In this document: positions 26,901 to 41,900 of the stretch, piece after piece | Numbering within the stretch: the stretch's first letter is position 1 | How the letters are laid out: every line of letters starts with the position of its first letter | Assembly (NCBI GenBank): GCA_039105265.1 | Contig: JAPFFF010000008.1 | Coordinates: 5,828,001-5,892,000 of the forward strand | Direction: 5' to 3' | Length of the DNA: 64,000 bases | Origin: Tritrichomonas musculus | Taxonomy: Eukaryota; Parabasalia; Tritrichomonadida; Tritrichomonadidae | Position numbers and translations under genes: made by a program | The notes under the pieces: model-generated | Databases searched by the model: none | What the model was told of the DNA's origin: nothing | Seen by the model: the letters and a program-made list of their open reading frames with translations, nothing else

Positions 26901-29900
26901 GTTGTTTCGAACTTTACTTCGAAAAATGATCAAGTTAATATTATATCTGATGAAAGCTTTAATGAATTCATTGCAAGCAAATTTGAAATTATTTTGATGT
27001 CAAATCCAACTATATTTAATCGGTATAATAATAAACAGTTTTTTCAACTTTTGAAAAATAGAAATATCCATGTCAAACCTGAAAATAACGAAAAATTGTA
27101 TAAATATGTTTTATACAATCGTATTTTACCAAATGCAAGTGCTGACGATAATGTTGAAGATTTGCTAAAAGAAGATTCAAATATTAACAGAGATGCTCTA
27201 CCAATTCTTTCATATATTGACTGTTCAACGCTACCAAACGAATCAATATACCAAATAATTTATTTGTCTGAAAAGTTTGAGATTTTTGTTCCTCAATTAT
27301 CACAAACTCTTGAAGATCGATATACAAATCAAAATTCAGAAATAATACAAAAAATTAAAAGACAGAATATACTCATAAACGAAAATAAAAGCAATATTAG
27401 AATAATACAATCCCAAATAGAAGAACAGAAAGCCATAATGAATGAAAAATTCATGTCTGATCTTAAAAAAGTTGTCTTACAATTGAAACAAACGATTAAT
27501 CCAGAAATGACCCAAGTTCAACAACAAATTCGTTCTCTCCAAATTCCAGAAGAATCAACAACAGAAGAAATTCAAAAAGATATTGATACAATTAAACTCA
27601 ATATCAGATGCCTTAAGTATGAAATGAAGAAACTCAAAGAAAGGAAAACTAGTGATGATGATTATCTTCCTCAAGTTGAAAATAACCAAAGTAATCTCAC
27701 TGCCATTGAAAAGGCTAATGAAGCTTCTCATAAAGCCCAAAGTGTTCTTGAAGAAAACAACAAAATTAAAAATGAGATTAAATCATTGAAATTTGCAATC
27801 AGGAAAATGAGAGAACATCCACTTCCAGAAATATCATCACCATCACCAAGAGAGCCCGTCAGTTCCAATCTAATCTATCGAATTGAAGAAGCTGAAATAA
27901 CCTCAAATGATGCAAAATCACTTGCTTCTTCTCTTCAACAAAATCAAGAAAAAATGAAAATTGATTTGAAATGCATGAAATATGAAATTAAGAAACTGAA
28001 AGAATCTCCAAATCAAGGAAGCACGAAGCCAATCAAAGAACGTTCTATAAGGACAACAGGAACAGATGCCGAAGTTATAAGACGACTTCAAGAAGTAGAA
28101 AAGAGATCACAAGAAGCTGAAAGTGAGACACAAAAATATAAAGAAGAGTATGAAAAAATTCATAAAGACATTCACATCATCAAGTATCAAATCAGGAAGC
28201 TGAAAGACCAGCCAACAACGACGGATCAAGAAATAATGAATGAAATCACACGTCACACTAATGCAATCAAATTACTTCGACGTGATATTTCCACAATTAA
28301 AGACACAACAGGAAATACAACAACTGAAAGCAAAAACGAACTTCGTTGTCTTAAATATGAAGTTAAGAAATTAAAGACACAAAGCAGCTCTTCATTACCA
28401 CAAGATGATCAAGAACAGATCCAGAAAGAACTTCGAATCATCAAGTATCAACTTAAGAAGATGAAAGAAGAACAAGCCAGACCGAATAACAATAACAATA
28501 ACAATAACAATGACAATGACAATGAGATCCAGAATCGAGGTATTTTTGTTTCAAAGGAAGGAGAAGAACAAGATAAAAATCAGAATGAAATTGAACGAGA
28601 TCTTCGATGCATTAAATATGAATTGAAACTACTTAAAGAACATCAAAATCATGTATTTCTGAATGAAGAAAATATTAATTCAAACCTGATTGAACGAATT
28701 GAAACACTTCAATCAGAAAACACACAACTTAATACAGAAGTTCGCTGTCTCAAGTACGAAGTTAAGAAGCTGAAGACACAAAATACGCAAGAAGAACAAG
28801 AACAAATCCAGAAAGAGCTTCGAATCATCAGGTACCAACTTAAGAAGATGAAAGATGAACAAACAAGAATGAATGACAACGAGAATGAAGAAATGATCAC
28901 AAATCGCGCAGTCACGCTCCATACAGCAGAAGACCATGACGAAACCAATAACGAGCAAATGAAGATAGATCTTAAATGCCTTAAATATGAAGTTAAGAAA
29001 CTGAAGACAAGTCAGACACATGGAAGTTCCAACATTGACAGCGAATCATTAAGAAGACTTGAAGAAACACAAGAACAAATTCAAAAGGAAATCAGAATCA
29101 TTCGATTCCAAATGAAGAAGATGAAAGATGAGCAAACACCAAGAGAAGAAAGAGAAAATGAAGACGTAGTTGTTGATGATGTTCAAAATGACGAGCTTCA
29201 ACAACTAAAGAATGAATTCCGTTGCATTAAATACGAAGTTAAGAAGCTGAAAGAAAATGTAAACTCTCCAATTGCACAAATTAATGAAATTGCAGTTGAT
29301 TCAACAATGAAGAGACAAATTGTATCACTTAGAAATAATGATGCTAAATACGAAGAACAAATTAGTCTCCTTCAGAAAGAAAACAGCAATATGAAACAAA
29401 TGCTTCGTTGCATTAAATATGAAGTTAAGAAACTTAAAGTTGATACTAATGAAAAAATTCATAAAGACATTCACATCATCAAGTATCAAATCAGGAAGCT
29501 GAAAGACCTGCCAACAACGACGGATCAAGAAATAATGAATGAAATCACACATCACACTAATGCAATCAAATCACTTCGACGTGATATTTCCACAATTAAA
29601 GACACAACAGAAAACAAACACGAACTTCGTTGTCTCAAATATGAAGTTAAGAAATTAAAGACACAAAGCAACTCTTCATTACCACAAGATGATCAAGAAC
29701 AGATCCAGAAAGAACTTCGAATCATCAAGTATCAACTTAAGAAGATGAAAGAAGAACAAACAAGACCGAATAACAATAACAATGACAATGACAATGACAA
29801 TGAGATCCAGAATCGAGATATTTTTGTTTCAAAGGAAGGAGAAGAACAAGATAAAAATCAGAATGAAATTGAACGAGATCTTCGATGCATTAAATATGAA

Positions 29901-32900
29901 TTGAAACTACTTAAAGAACATCAAAATCATGTATTTCTAAATGAAGAAAATATTAATTCAAACCTGATTGAACGAATTGAAACACTTCAATCAGAAAACA
30001 CACAACTTAATACAGAAGTTCGCTGTCTCAAGTACGAAGTTAAGAAACTTAAAGAGAACTCAACAAGACAGCCACAAGAACGATCAGCCAACATTGAATC
30101 CAACATTGATACTGAATCATTAAGAAGACTTGAAGAAACACAAGAACAAATCCAGAGAGAAATCCGAATCATCCGATACCAAATGAAGAAGATGAAAGAT
30201 GAACAAAAGCAAAATGATACTGAAAATGAAGAAGAACTAATTGAAGAAAAGATCACTGCGAGAATCAGAAATGAAGATCAAGAAATGAAGAACGATATTC
30301 GTTGTCTTAAATACGAAGTCAAGAAACTTAAAGAAAAATCTGGAACAATGAACGACAATACGCTAAAAGTATCATTACGAGGAGTACCAAATGAAGCAAC
30401 AAATGACACAGAACTTCAACAATTGAAGAATGAATTCCGATGCATTAAATATGAAGTTAAGAAACTTAAAGAAAATGCGAACATGAAAACATCTGGTAAA
30501 ATTAATACTGACAACCTTATTCAACATCTACAAGAAGTTGAAAGGGAATATGAAAAGATTCACAAAGACTCACATATCATTAAGTATCAAATCAAGAAGC
30601 TGAAAGATCAACCAACAGCAACAGATCAAGAAATAATGAATGAAATATCACGTCATACAACTGCCATTAAACAACTTCTTCGTGATGTAAAGACAATTAA
30701 AGAAACAACAACGAAACAGCAACAAAGTGAAATTCGTTGTATTAAATACGAAGTTAAAAAACTTAAAGAACAAAATGATCCAAATTTAAGTCCAACAACA
30801 TTGTCACCAACACAAGAAGGACAAATCCAAAAAGACATCCGAATTCTTAAGTATAACGTTAAGAAGTTGATTGATGAAAAAGCAAGGAATTCTCAAGAAA
30901 CAGACAATGGCGATGAAGTTCATTCACCAACGCATGACAAAGTTCAAGTTAGAATTCGAATAAGTGAAAAAGTTATCCAGAAAATGAAAGAAGAAAATGA
31001 ACAAATTAAGAATGATCTTCGTTGTATTAAATATGAAGTAAAGAAGCTTAAAAATGCATCAACAAATGGAGTCTCTGATGATTTACTTCAAAAAATTTCA
31101 TTCATTGAAAATACTGCAAAAACTGCACGAAAAGAGACAAACATTCTTCGTCAAGTTGATGATTCTATTAAGACTGATATGAAATGCATTAAATACGAAG
31201 TTAAAAAGCTTAAAGAAAGACCAAATGTTGAACAACCATATGAAGAACGTGCTGTTGATATTCCAACAATTCCACCAAATCTTCTTAGAAGACTTGCTGC
31301 TGTTGAGAACAACTTGAAAGAGAAAACAAATCTTCTTATCCAAGAAAACGATAGATTAAAGAAAGATCTTCGTTGCATGAAATATGAAGTTAAGAAACTT
31401 AAAGAAAGACCAATTCAAGTTCCAACAACAACAACAACAAATGTTAAAGATGACCTTCTCGAACGAATAGAAATGGCTGAAAAGAAAGCTGATGAAGCTA
31501 AAGATGAAACAAATTCTATTCGTCAAGAAAACTTGAAATTGAAGAATGAACTTCTTTGCATTAAATATGAAGTTAAGAAGCTTAAGGAAAGACAAATTCA
31601 AGAAAACACACAAGCAGTTCCAGCAACTGATGATTATTCTTATGAGACACTTTATATTCCAAATGAACTTCTCGAGAGAATTTCAAATATTGAAAATAAC
31701 GCAAAAGAAGCTAAAGAAGGAGTAAGCGCTCTCAATAAAGATAGAAACAAATTGAGAGATGACATTGTATGCCTTAAATATGAAGTTAAAAAGCTCAAGA
31801 AACGTCCTGTTGTTGCTGAACCAGTTCATGAAAGAACTATTGTTGAGAGTGCAACAATTCCAGACGATCTTCTTGATCGTCTTTCTGAAGCTGAAAATAA
31901 CGCAGAAGCTGCACGAACAGAAACAAGTTCTCTTCAACAAGAAAATAATAGATTGAAGAATGAACTTCGATGCATCAAATATGAAGTTAAGAAACTTAAA
32001 GAGAAACCAATTCAATTTGTCCAAACTGTCTCACAAGTTGAAGAACGTACCGTTGAAGTTCCAACGATTCCATCAGATCTTGTTGAACGTCTTATAAATG
32101 CAGAACAACGAGCATCTCGTGCAGAAGAAAAAACAAACACACTTCGTCAAGAACTTCGCTGTGTTAAATACGAAGTCAAGAAACTTAAAGAACGACCAAT
32201 TCCATCTCCAGCAGAAGAACATCAAGTTCCAACACCAACAATTCCATCAGATCTTCTTGAACGTCTTTCCGAAGCAGAAAGGAAATCGGAAGAAGCGAAG
32301 AATATTTCTCAAGAAACCCAAGAACAAACAGCAACCCTTCGCCAAGAGACAGATCAACTGAAGAATGAAATTCGCTGCCTCAAATACGAAGTCAAGAAAC
32401 TTAAAGAGAAACAAGTTCCAATAACAACAGCTCCAGTTGAAGAACGAACCGTTGAAGTTCCAACGATTCCATCAGATCTTCTTGAGAGATTGTCAGCAGC
32501 TGAGAATAATGCAAGTGAAGCCAAAGATCGTGTTTCAGAATCAGAAAAGCAAATCAATACTCTTAAGAACGAACTTCGCTGCATCAAATATGAAGTTAAG
32601 AAACTTAAAGAACGACCAATTCCATCTCCAACCGAAGAACGAACGGCCGAAGTTCCTACAATTCCAGACGATCTTCTTGATCGTCTTTCTGAAGCTGAAA
32701 ATAACGCAGAAGCTGCACGAACAGAAACAAGTTCTCTTCAACAAGAAAATAATAGATTGAAGAATGAACTTCGATGTGTTAAATACGAAGTCAAGAAACT
32801 TAAAGAACGACCAATTCCATCTCCAGCCGAAGAACATCAAGTTCCAACACCAACAATTCCATCAGATCTTCTTGAACGTCTTTCCGAAGCAGAAAGGAAA

Positions 32901-35900
32901 TCGGAAGAAGCGAAGAATGTTTCTCAAGAAACCCAAGAACAAACAGCAACCCTTCGCCAAGAGACAGATCAACTGAAGAATGAAGTTCGCTGCCTCAAAT
33001 ACGAAGTCAAGAAACTTAAAGAACGACCAATTCCATCTTCAACATCACCTGTTGAAGTTCCAACGATTCCATCAGATCTTCTTGAGAGATTGTCAGCAGC
33101 TGAGAATAATGCAAGTGAGGCCAAAGATCGTGTTTCAGAATCAGAAAAGCAAATCAATACTCTTAAGAACGAACTTCGCTGCATCAAATATGAAGTTAAG
33201 AAACTTAAAGAACGACCAATTCCATCTCCAACCGAAGAACGAACGGCCGAAGTTCCTACAATTCCAGACGATCTTATTGAACGCTTACTTGCATCAGAAA
33301 AGAAGGCAGAAGAAGCCAAGAATGAAGTTTTCTCTCTTCGCCAAGAAGGAGACAAACTAAAGAACGACGTTGGGTGCCTGAAATACGAAGTTAAGAAACT
33401 GAAAGAGCTTCCAATTCCATCAATTACAGCTCCAGTCCAAGAGCGCGCTGTTGATGCTCCTGCAATTCCAGACGATCTTCTTGAACGTCTTTCAGAATCT
33501 GAATCACAATTGAATTCACTTCGCCAAGAACTCCGATGTGTTAAATACGAAGTGAAGAAACTCAAGGAACAACCAATTCCAGAAGCAGTTTCAACAGCAC
33601 CAGCTGAAGAACATTCAGTACCAACGATTCCATCAGATCTATTGGAACAGCTTTCAATTCTTGATAAATTGAAGAACGAATTAGGCTGCCTTAAATATGA
33701 AGTTAAGAAGCTTAAAGAACGACCAACACCAGTTTCAACAGCACCAGCTACATATGAAGAACGCACAGCAGAAGTTCCAACAATTCCATCAGATCTTCTT
33801 GAACGATTATCATTGGCCGAAGAGAAAGCAAGCCAAGCAGAATCACAAGCCAACTCACTTCGCCAAGAACTCCGCTGTGTTAAATATGAAGTGAAGAAAC
33901 TTAAGGAACAACCAATTCCAGAAGCAGTTCGAATCACACCATCACGAAGTGAAATACAACCATCTATTCCATCAGATCTTCTTGAACGTCTTTCTAAAGC
34001 AGAAAAAGATTCGCAAGAGGCCATAAAAGAAACATCGACACTTCACCAAGAGAATACTAAATTGAAGAACGATGTTGGATGTCTGAAACATGAAGTTAAG
34101 AAACTTAAAGAACAACCAACACCAGTTGCAGTTTCACCAGCTACATATGAAGAACGCACAGCAGAAATTCCAACGATTCCATCAGATCTTCTTGATCGCT
34201 TATCATCGTTAGAAGATAAATCTAAAGAATCAGAGACACGCATGAATTCTCTTCAACAAGAACTCCGCTGTGTCAAATATGAAGTTAAAAAACTTAAAGA
34301 ACGACCAATTTTAGAGACATCAATTGAAGAACATTCAGCACCTTCAATTCCATCAGATCTATTGGAACAAATTTCTAAAATAGATAAACTGAAGAATGAA
34401 TTAGGCTGTGTTAAATATGAAGTTAAGAAACTTAAAGAACGACCAACACCAGTTGTTGCAGCAATTGAAGAACGCTCAGTTGAACCAAGCACAATTCCCG
34501 ATGATCTACTTGAAAGATTATCAACAGTTGAATCACAAACAAATTCACTTCGTAATGAACTCTGCTGTGTTAAATATGAAGTCAAGAAACTCAAAGAACA
34601 ACCAATTCCAGAAATAGTTTCTTCAGCACCAGTTGAAGAACATCAAATACCAACAATTTCATCCGATATCTTGGAAACTCTTTTTGCATTAGATAAACTG
34701 AAGAATGATCTTGGGTGTGTTAAATACGAAATTAAGAAACTGAAAGAACGACCAACGCCAGTTGTTTCAGCAATTGAAGAAAGGTCAGTTGAACCAGGCA
34801 CAATTCCATCTGATCTTCTTGAACGTCTTTCATCAGCAGAAGACAAAGCTAACAAAGCAGCAGAAGAAACAGAAACACTTCACCAAGAGACAGATCGATT
34901 TAAGAATGAACTTCGATGTGTTAAATATGAATTGAAGAAACTTAAAGCACAACCAATTCCAGAGCCAATTGTAACATCACCAGTTGAAGAACATTCAACC
35001 ACAAAAATTCCATCCGATCTAATTGAACAACTCTCTACATTATCTAAACTTAAGAATGAATTTGGGTGCCTTAAATATGAAGTTAAGAAACTTAAAGAAC
35101 GACCAACACCAGTTTCAACAGGACCAGCTACATATGAAGAACGATCAGTTGAAGAAGTTCCAACAATTCCATCCGATCTTCTCGATCGATTGTCAACATT
35201 AGAAACACAAACGAATTCACTTCGCAATGAACTCCGCTGTGTCAAATACGAAGTTAAGAAACTTAAAGAACAATCAATTACAGAAACAGTTGCAGTAACA
35301 CCAGCAGAAGAACACGCAGCTTCAACAATTCCATCAGATCTTCTTGAACGTCTTTCTAGAGCAGAAAACGATGCTAGAACAGCTCGTGAAGAAGGATATA
35401 AATTGAAGAATGAAGTTGGCTGTCTGAAATACGAAGTTAAGAAACTTAAGGAACGACCAACACCAGTTGCGACAGTTCCAGCCACATTTGAAGAACGATC
35501 AGCCGAAATTCCAACAATTCCATCCGATCTTCTTGATCGATTGTCAGCTGCGGAAGAGAAAGCAAATCAAGCAGAATCACAAGCCAACTCACTTCGCCAA
35601 GAACTCCGCTGTGTTAAATACGAAGTGAAGAAACTCAAGGAACAACCAATTCCAGAAGCAGTTCCAAGCACACCATCACGAAGTGAAATACAACCATCTA
35701 TTCCATCAGATCTTCTTGAACGTCTTTCTAAAGCAGAAAAAGATTCGCAAGAAGCGATAAAAGAAACATCGACACTTCGCCAAGAAGAAGCCAAACAGAA
35801 TCATGAGATTGGCTGCCTTAAATACGAAATTAAGAAACTGAAAATAAGACCAACACCAGTTGCAACAACAATTATCACATCGCCAGTTGAAGAGCGCTCT

Positions 35901-38900
35901 GCTGAAACACCAGCCATTCCAGATGATCTTCTTGAACGATTGTCAGCTGCAGAGAAGAATGCAGAAGAAGCCAAAGATCTCTCAAATGAAGCGGATCGAC
36001 AAACGAAGCTTCTTCGTCAAGAGACAGATCGACTCAAGAATGAACTTCGCTGTTTGAAATATGAAGTTAAGAAACTGAAAGAACGACCAATTGCAGAAGC
36101 AGCTTCAACACCGATCAAAGAATTTGCAGCGCCAACATCATCTATTCCAGACGATCTTCTTGATAGAATATCAACGCTAGAGGAAGACTCAGAAAGATCC
36201 AGAGATGAGATGAAATCACTTCGATCAACAACAGAAGAAATGAACAACAAGATTGGGTGTCTGAAATATGAAGTTAAGAAGCTGAAAGAACGACCAACAC
36301 CAGTTGCGACAGCTCCAGCCACATTTGAAGAACGATCATCAAAAGTTTCAACTCTTCCATCAGATCTTCTTGAACGATTGTCATCCGCCGAAGACAAAGC
36401 AAGCCAAGCAGAATCACAAGCCAATTCACTTCGCCAAGAGACAGATCGACTTAAGAATGAACTCCGCTGTGTTAAATACGAAGTGAAGAAACTTAAAGAA
36501 CAACCAATTGCAGAATCAATTCCAAGCACACCAGCACCAATCATCACCCAACCATCTATTCCATCAGATCTTCTTGAACGTCTTTCTAGAGCAGAAAACG
36601 ATGCTAGAGCAGCTCGTGAAGAAGGAGATAAATTGAAGAATGAAATTGGCTGTCTCAAATATGAAGTTAAGAAGTTGAAAGAACGACCAACACCAGTTGC
36701 GACAGTTCCAGCCACATTTGAAGAACGATCAGCCGAAATTCCAACAATTCCATCCGATCTTCTTGATCGATTGTCAGCCACATTTGAAGAGAAAGCAAAT
36801 CAAGCAGAATCACAAGCCAACTCACTTCGCCAAGAACTCCGCTGTGTTAAATACGAAGTGAAGAAACTCAAGGAACAACCAATTCCAGAAGCAGTTTCAA
36901 CAGCACCAGCTGAAGAACATTCAGTACCAACGATTCCATCAGATCTATTGGAACAGCTTTCAATTCTTGATAAATTGAAGAACGAATTAGGCTGCCTTAA
37001 ATATGAAGTTAAGAAGCTTAAAGAACGACCAACACCAGTTTCAACAGCACCAGCTACATATGAAGAACGCACAGCAGAAGTTCCAACGATTCCATCAGAT
37101 CTTCTTGAACGATTATCATTGGCCGAAGAGAAAGCAAGCCAAGCAGAATCACAAGCCAACTCACTTCGCCAAGAACTCCGCTGTGTTAAATATGAAGTGA
37201 AGAAACTTAAGGAACAACCAATTCCAGAAGCAGTTCGAATCACACCATCACGAAGTGAAATACAACCATCTATTCCATCAGATCTTCTTGAACGTCTTTC
37301 TAAAGCAGAAAAAGATTCGCAAGAAGCGATAAAAGAAACATCGACACTTCACCAAGAGAATACTAAATTGAAGAACGATGTTGGATGTCTGAAACATGAA
37401 GTTAAGAAACTTAAAGAACGACCAACACCAGTTTCGACGCCAATGATCACATCGCCAGTTGAAGAACGCACAGTTGAAATTCCAACAATTCCAACCGATC
37501 TTCTTGAACGATTATCAACATTAGAAACACAAACGAATTCACTTCGCAATGAACTCCGCTGTGTCAAATATGAAGTCAAGAAACTTAAAGAACGACCAAT
37601 TCCAGAAATAGTTACCTCAGTTACACCAGTTGAAGAATATGCAGCACCACAGACAACAACATTACCAGAAGATCTTTTGGATCGAATTTCCTCCCTTGAG
37701 AAAGACTCACAAGAATCTAAAGAAGAAATTTCGACCCTTCGCACTACTACAGAAGACATGAAGAACAATATTGGCTGCCTCAAATATGAAGTTAAGAAAC
37801 TTAAAGAACGACCAACACCAGTTGCGGCAGCTCCAGCCATAATGGAAGAACGATCCGCAGAAATCCAAACAATTCCATCTGATCTTCTTGATCGAATGTC
37901 AGCTACCGAAGAAAAAGCAAATCAAGCAGAATCACAAGCCAATTCACTTCGTCAAGAACTCCGCTGTGTTAAATATGAAGTGAAGAAACTTAAGGAACAA
38001 CCAATTCCAGAAGCAGTTCGAATCACACCATCACGAAGTGAAATACAATCATCTATTCCATCAGATCTTTTTGAACGTCTTTCTAAAGCAGAAAAAGATT
38101 CGCAAGAAGCGATAAAAGAAACATCGACACTTCGCCAAGAGAATACTAAATTGAAGAACGATGTTGGATGTCTGAAACATGAAGTTAAGAAACTTAAAGA
38201 ACGACCAATTCCAGAAACAGTTTCAGTTACACCCGTTGAAGAATATGCAACACCACAGACAACAACATTACCAGACGATCTTCTTGATCGAATTTCATCC
38301 CTTGAGAAAGACTCACAAGAATCTAAAGAAGATATGAAGTCACTTCGCACTACTACAGAAGACATTAACAACAACATTGGCTGCCTCAAATATGAAGTTA
38401 AGAAACTTAAAGAACGACCAACACCAGTTTCAACACCAATTATCACATCAACCGTTGAAGAACGATCAGCTGAAGTTCCAACTCTTCCATCCGATCTTCT
38501 TGATCGATTAACAACATTAGAAACACAAACGAATTCACTTCACAAAGAACTCCGCTGTGTCAAATATGAAGTCAAGAAACTTAAAGAGCAACCAATTCCA
38601 GAAGTAGTTACCCTTTCATCACCAATTGAAGAACATTCAACCACAAGCATTCCATCCGATCTAATTGAGCAACTCTCTACATTATCTAAACTTAAGAATG
38701 AAGTTGGCTGCCTTAAATATGAAGTTAAAAAACTTAAAGAACGACCAACACCAATTTCAACAGCACCAGCTACATATGAAGAACGCACAGCAGAAGTTCC
38801 AACAATTCCATCAGATCTTCTTGACAGATTGTCAACTGCAGAAGAGAAAGCAAATACAGCAGAATCGCAAACCAATTCACTTCATAATGAACTCCGATGT

Positions 38901-41900
38901 GTTAAATATGAAGTCAAGAAACTAAAAGAACGACCAATTCCAGAAACATCAATCAAAGAACATCCATCACCATCCATTCCATCAGATATCTTTGAAACTC
39001 TTTCTACATTAGATAAACTGAAGAATGATCTTGGGTGTGTTAAATACGAAATTAAGAAACTTAAAGAACGACCAACACCAGTTGTTGCAGCAATTGAAGA
39101 ACGGTCAGTTGAACCAGTCACAATTCCATCTGATCTACTTGAAAGATTATCAACAGTTGAATCACAAACAAATTCACTTCGTAATGAACTCCGCTGCGTT
39201 AAATACGAATTGAAGAAACTTAAAGAACAACCAATTCCAGAACCAATTGTAACATCACCAGTTGAAGAACATCAAATATCAACAATTCCATCCGATCTAT
39301 TGAAACAACTTTCTGCATTATCTAAACATCAGAATGAATTTGGGTGCCTGAAATATGAAGTGAAGAAACTGAAAGAACGACCAACACCAGTTGTTGCAGC
39401 AATTGAAGAACGGTCAGTTGAACCAGGCACAATTCCATCTGATCTTCTTGAACGTCTTTCATCAGCAGAAGACAAAGCTAACAAAGCAGTAGAAGAAACA
39501 GAAGCACTTCGCCAAGAGACAGATCGATTTAAGAATGAACTTCGATGTGTTAAATATGAATTGAAGAAACTTAAAGAACGACCAATTCCAGAACAAATAT
39601 CAACGCCAGCACCAGTTGAAGAACATTCAACCTCCATTCCATCCGATCTAATTGAACAACTCTCTACATTATCTAAACTTAAGAATGAATTTGGATGCCT
39701 TAAATATGAAGTCAAGAAACTGAAGGAACGACCAACGCCAGTTTCAACAGGACCAGCTACATATGAAGAACGAGCAGTTGAAGAAGTTCCAACTCTTCCA
39801 TCCGATCTTCTCGATCGATTGTCAACATTAGAAACACAAACGAATTCACTTCGCAATGAACTCCGCTGTGTGAAATATGAAGTCAAGAAACTTAAAGAAC
39901 GACCAATTCCAGAAACAAATGCAGTAGCTCCAGCTGAAGAATATGCAACACCACAACAAGCAACATTACCAGATGATCTTCTTGATCGAATTTCATCACT
40001 TGAGAGAGACTCACAAGAATCTAAAGAAGATATGAAGTCACTTCGGACTACTACAGAAGACATTAACAACAACATTGGCTGCCTCAAATATGAAGTTAAG
40101 AAACTTAAAGAACGACCAACACCAGTTTTCACAGCACCAGCTACATATGAAGAACGATCAGCTGAAGTTCCAACAATTCCATCCGATCTTCATGAACGAT
40201 TAACAACATTAGAAACACAAACGAATTCACTTCGCAATGAACTCCGCTGTGTGAAATATGAAGTCAAGAAACTTAAAGAACGACCAATTCCAGAAACAGT
40301 TGCCTCAGTAACACCTGTTGAAGAATATGCAACACCACAACAAACAACATTACCAGATGATCTTCTTGAACGAATTTCATCACTTGAGAAAGACTCACAA
40401 GAATATAAAGAAGATATTTCAACTCTTAAATCTACTACTGAAGAAATGAACAACAACATTGGCTGCCTCAAATATGAAGTTAAGAAACTTAAAGAACGAC
40501 CAACACCAGTTTCAACACCAATTATCACATCAACCGTTGAAGAACGATCAGCTGAAGTTCCAACTCTTCCATCCGATCTTCTTGATCGATTAACAACATT
40601 AGAAACACAAACGAATTCACTTCGCAATGAACTCCGCTGTGTCAAATACGAAGTCAAGAAACTTAAAGAACAACCAATTCCAGAAGCAGTTGCATTATCA
40701 CCAGTTGAAGAATATGCAACACAACAACAAGCAGCATTACCAGATGATCTTCTTGATAGAATATCATCCCTTGAAAGCGACTCTACCGAAACTAAAGAAA
40801 AGATGAAATTACTTTCAGCAACAACCGAAGAAATGAATAACAATATTGGCTGTGTTAAATATGAAGTGAAGAAACTTAAAGAACGACCAACACCAGCTGT
40901 TGCAGCAATTGAAGAACGGTCAGTTGAACCAGTCACAATTCCAGATGATCTACTTGATCGATTGTCAACAGTTGAATCACAAACAAATTCACTTCGTAAT
41001 GAACTCCGCTGCGTTAAATACGAAATCAAGAAACTTAAAGAACAACCAATTCCATCTTCCACTATAGTTCCGCCAGCACAAGTTGAAGAACATTCTACGC
41101 CACCCATTCCATCAGATCTATTGGAACAACTTTCTACATTAGACAAATTGAAGAATGAAGTTGGCTGTTTGAAATACGAAGTTAAGAAACTTAAAGAACT
41201 ACCAACTTCAACAGCTCCAGCTGCATCTGAAGAACGATCATCTGAAATTCCAATGATTTCATCAGATCTTCTTGACAGATTGACAGCCGCCGAAGAGAAA
41301 GCAACACAAGCAGAAACACAAGCAAATTCACTTCGCAATGAACTCCGCTGTGTCAAATACGAAGTCAAGAAACTTAAAGAGCGACCAATTCCAGAAATGA
41401 CTTCAACATTGGCACCAGTTGAAGAACATTCAACACCAACAATTCCATCAGATCTAATTGAACAACTTTCTACATTAGATAAACTGAAGAATGAATTAGG
41501 CTGCCTGAAATACGAAGTCAAGAAACTTAAAGAACGACCAACACCAGCTTCAACAGCTCCAGCTATAATTGAAGAACGTTCCACAGAAGTTCCAACGATT
41601 CCATCCGACCTTCTTGATCGATTATCAACATTAGAATCACAAACAAATTCACTTCACAATGAATTCCGCTGTGTTAAATATGAAGTTAAGAAACTTAAAG
41701 AACGACCAATTTCAGCACCAGCACCAGTTGAAGAACATTCAACATCTTCAATCCCTTCAGATCTATTTGAACAACTTTCTAAAATAGATAAATTAAAGAA
41801 TGAAGTTGGTTGCCTTAAATATGAAGTCAAGAAACTTAAAGAACGACCAACACCAGTTTCAACACCAATGATCACATCACCAGTTGAAGAACGATCCGCT

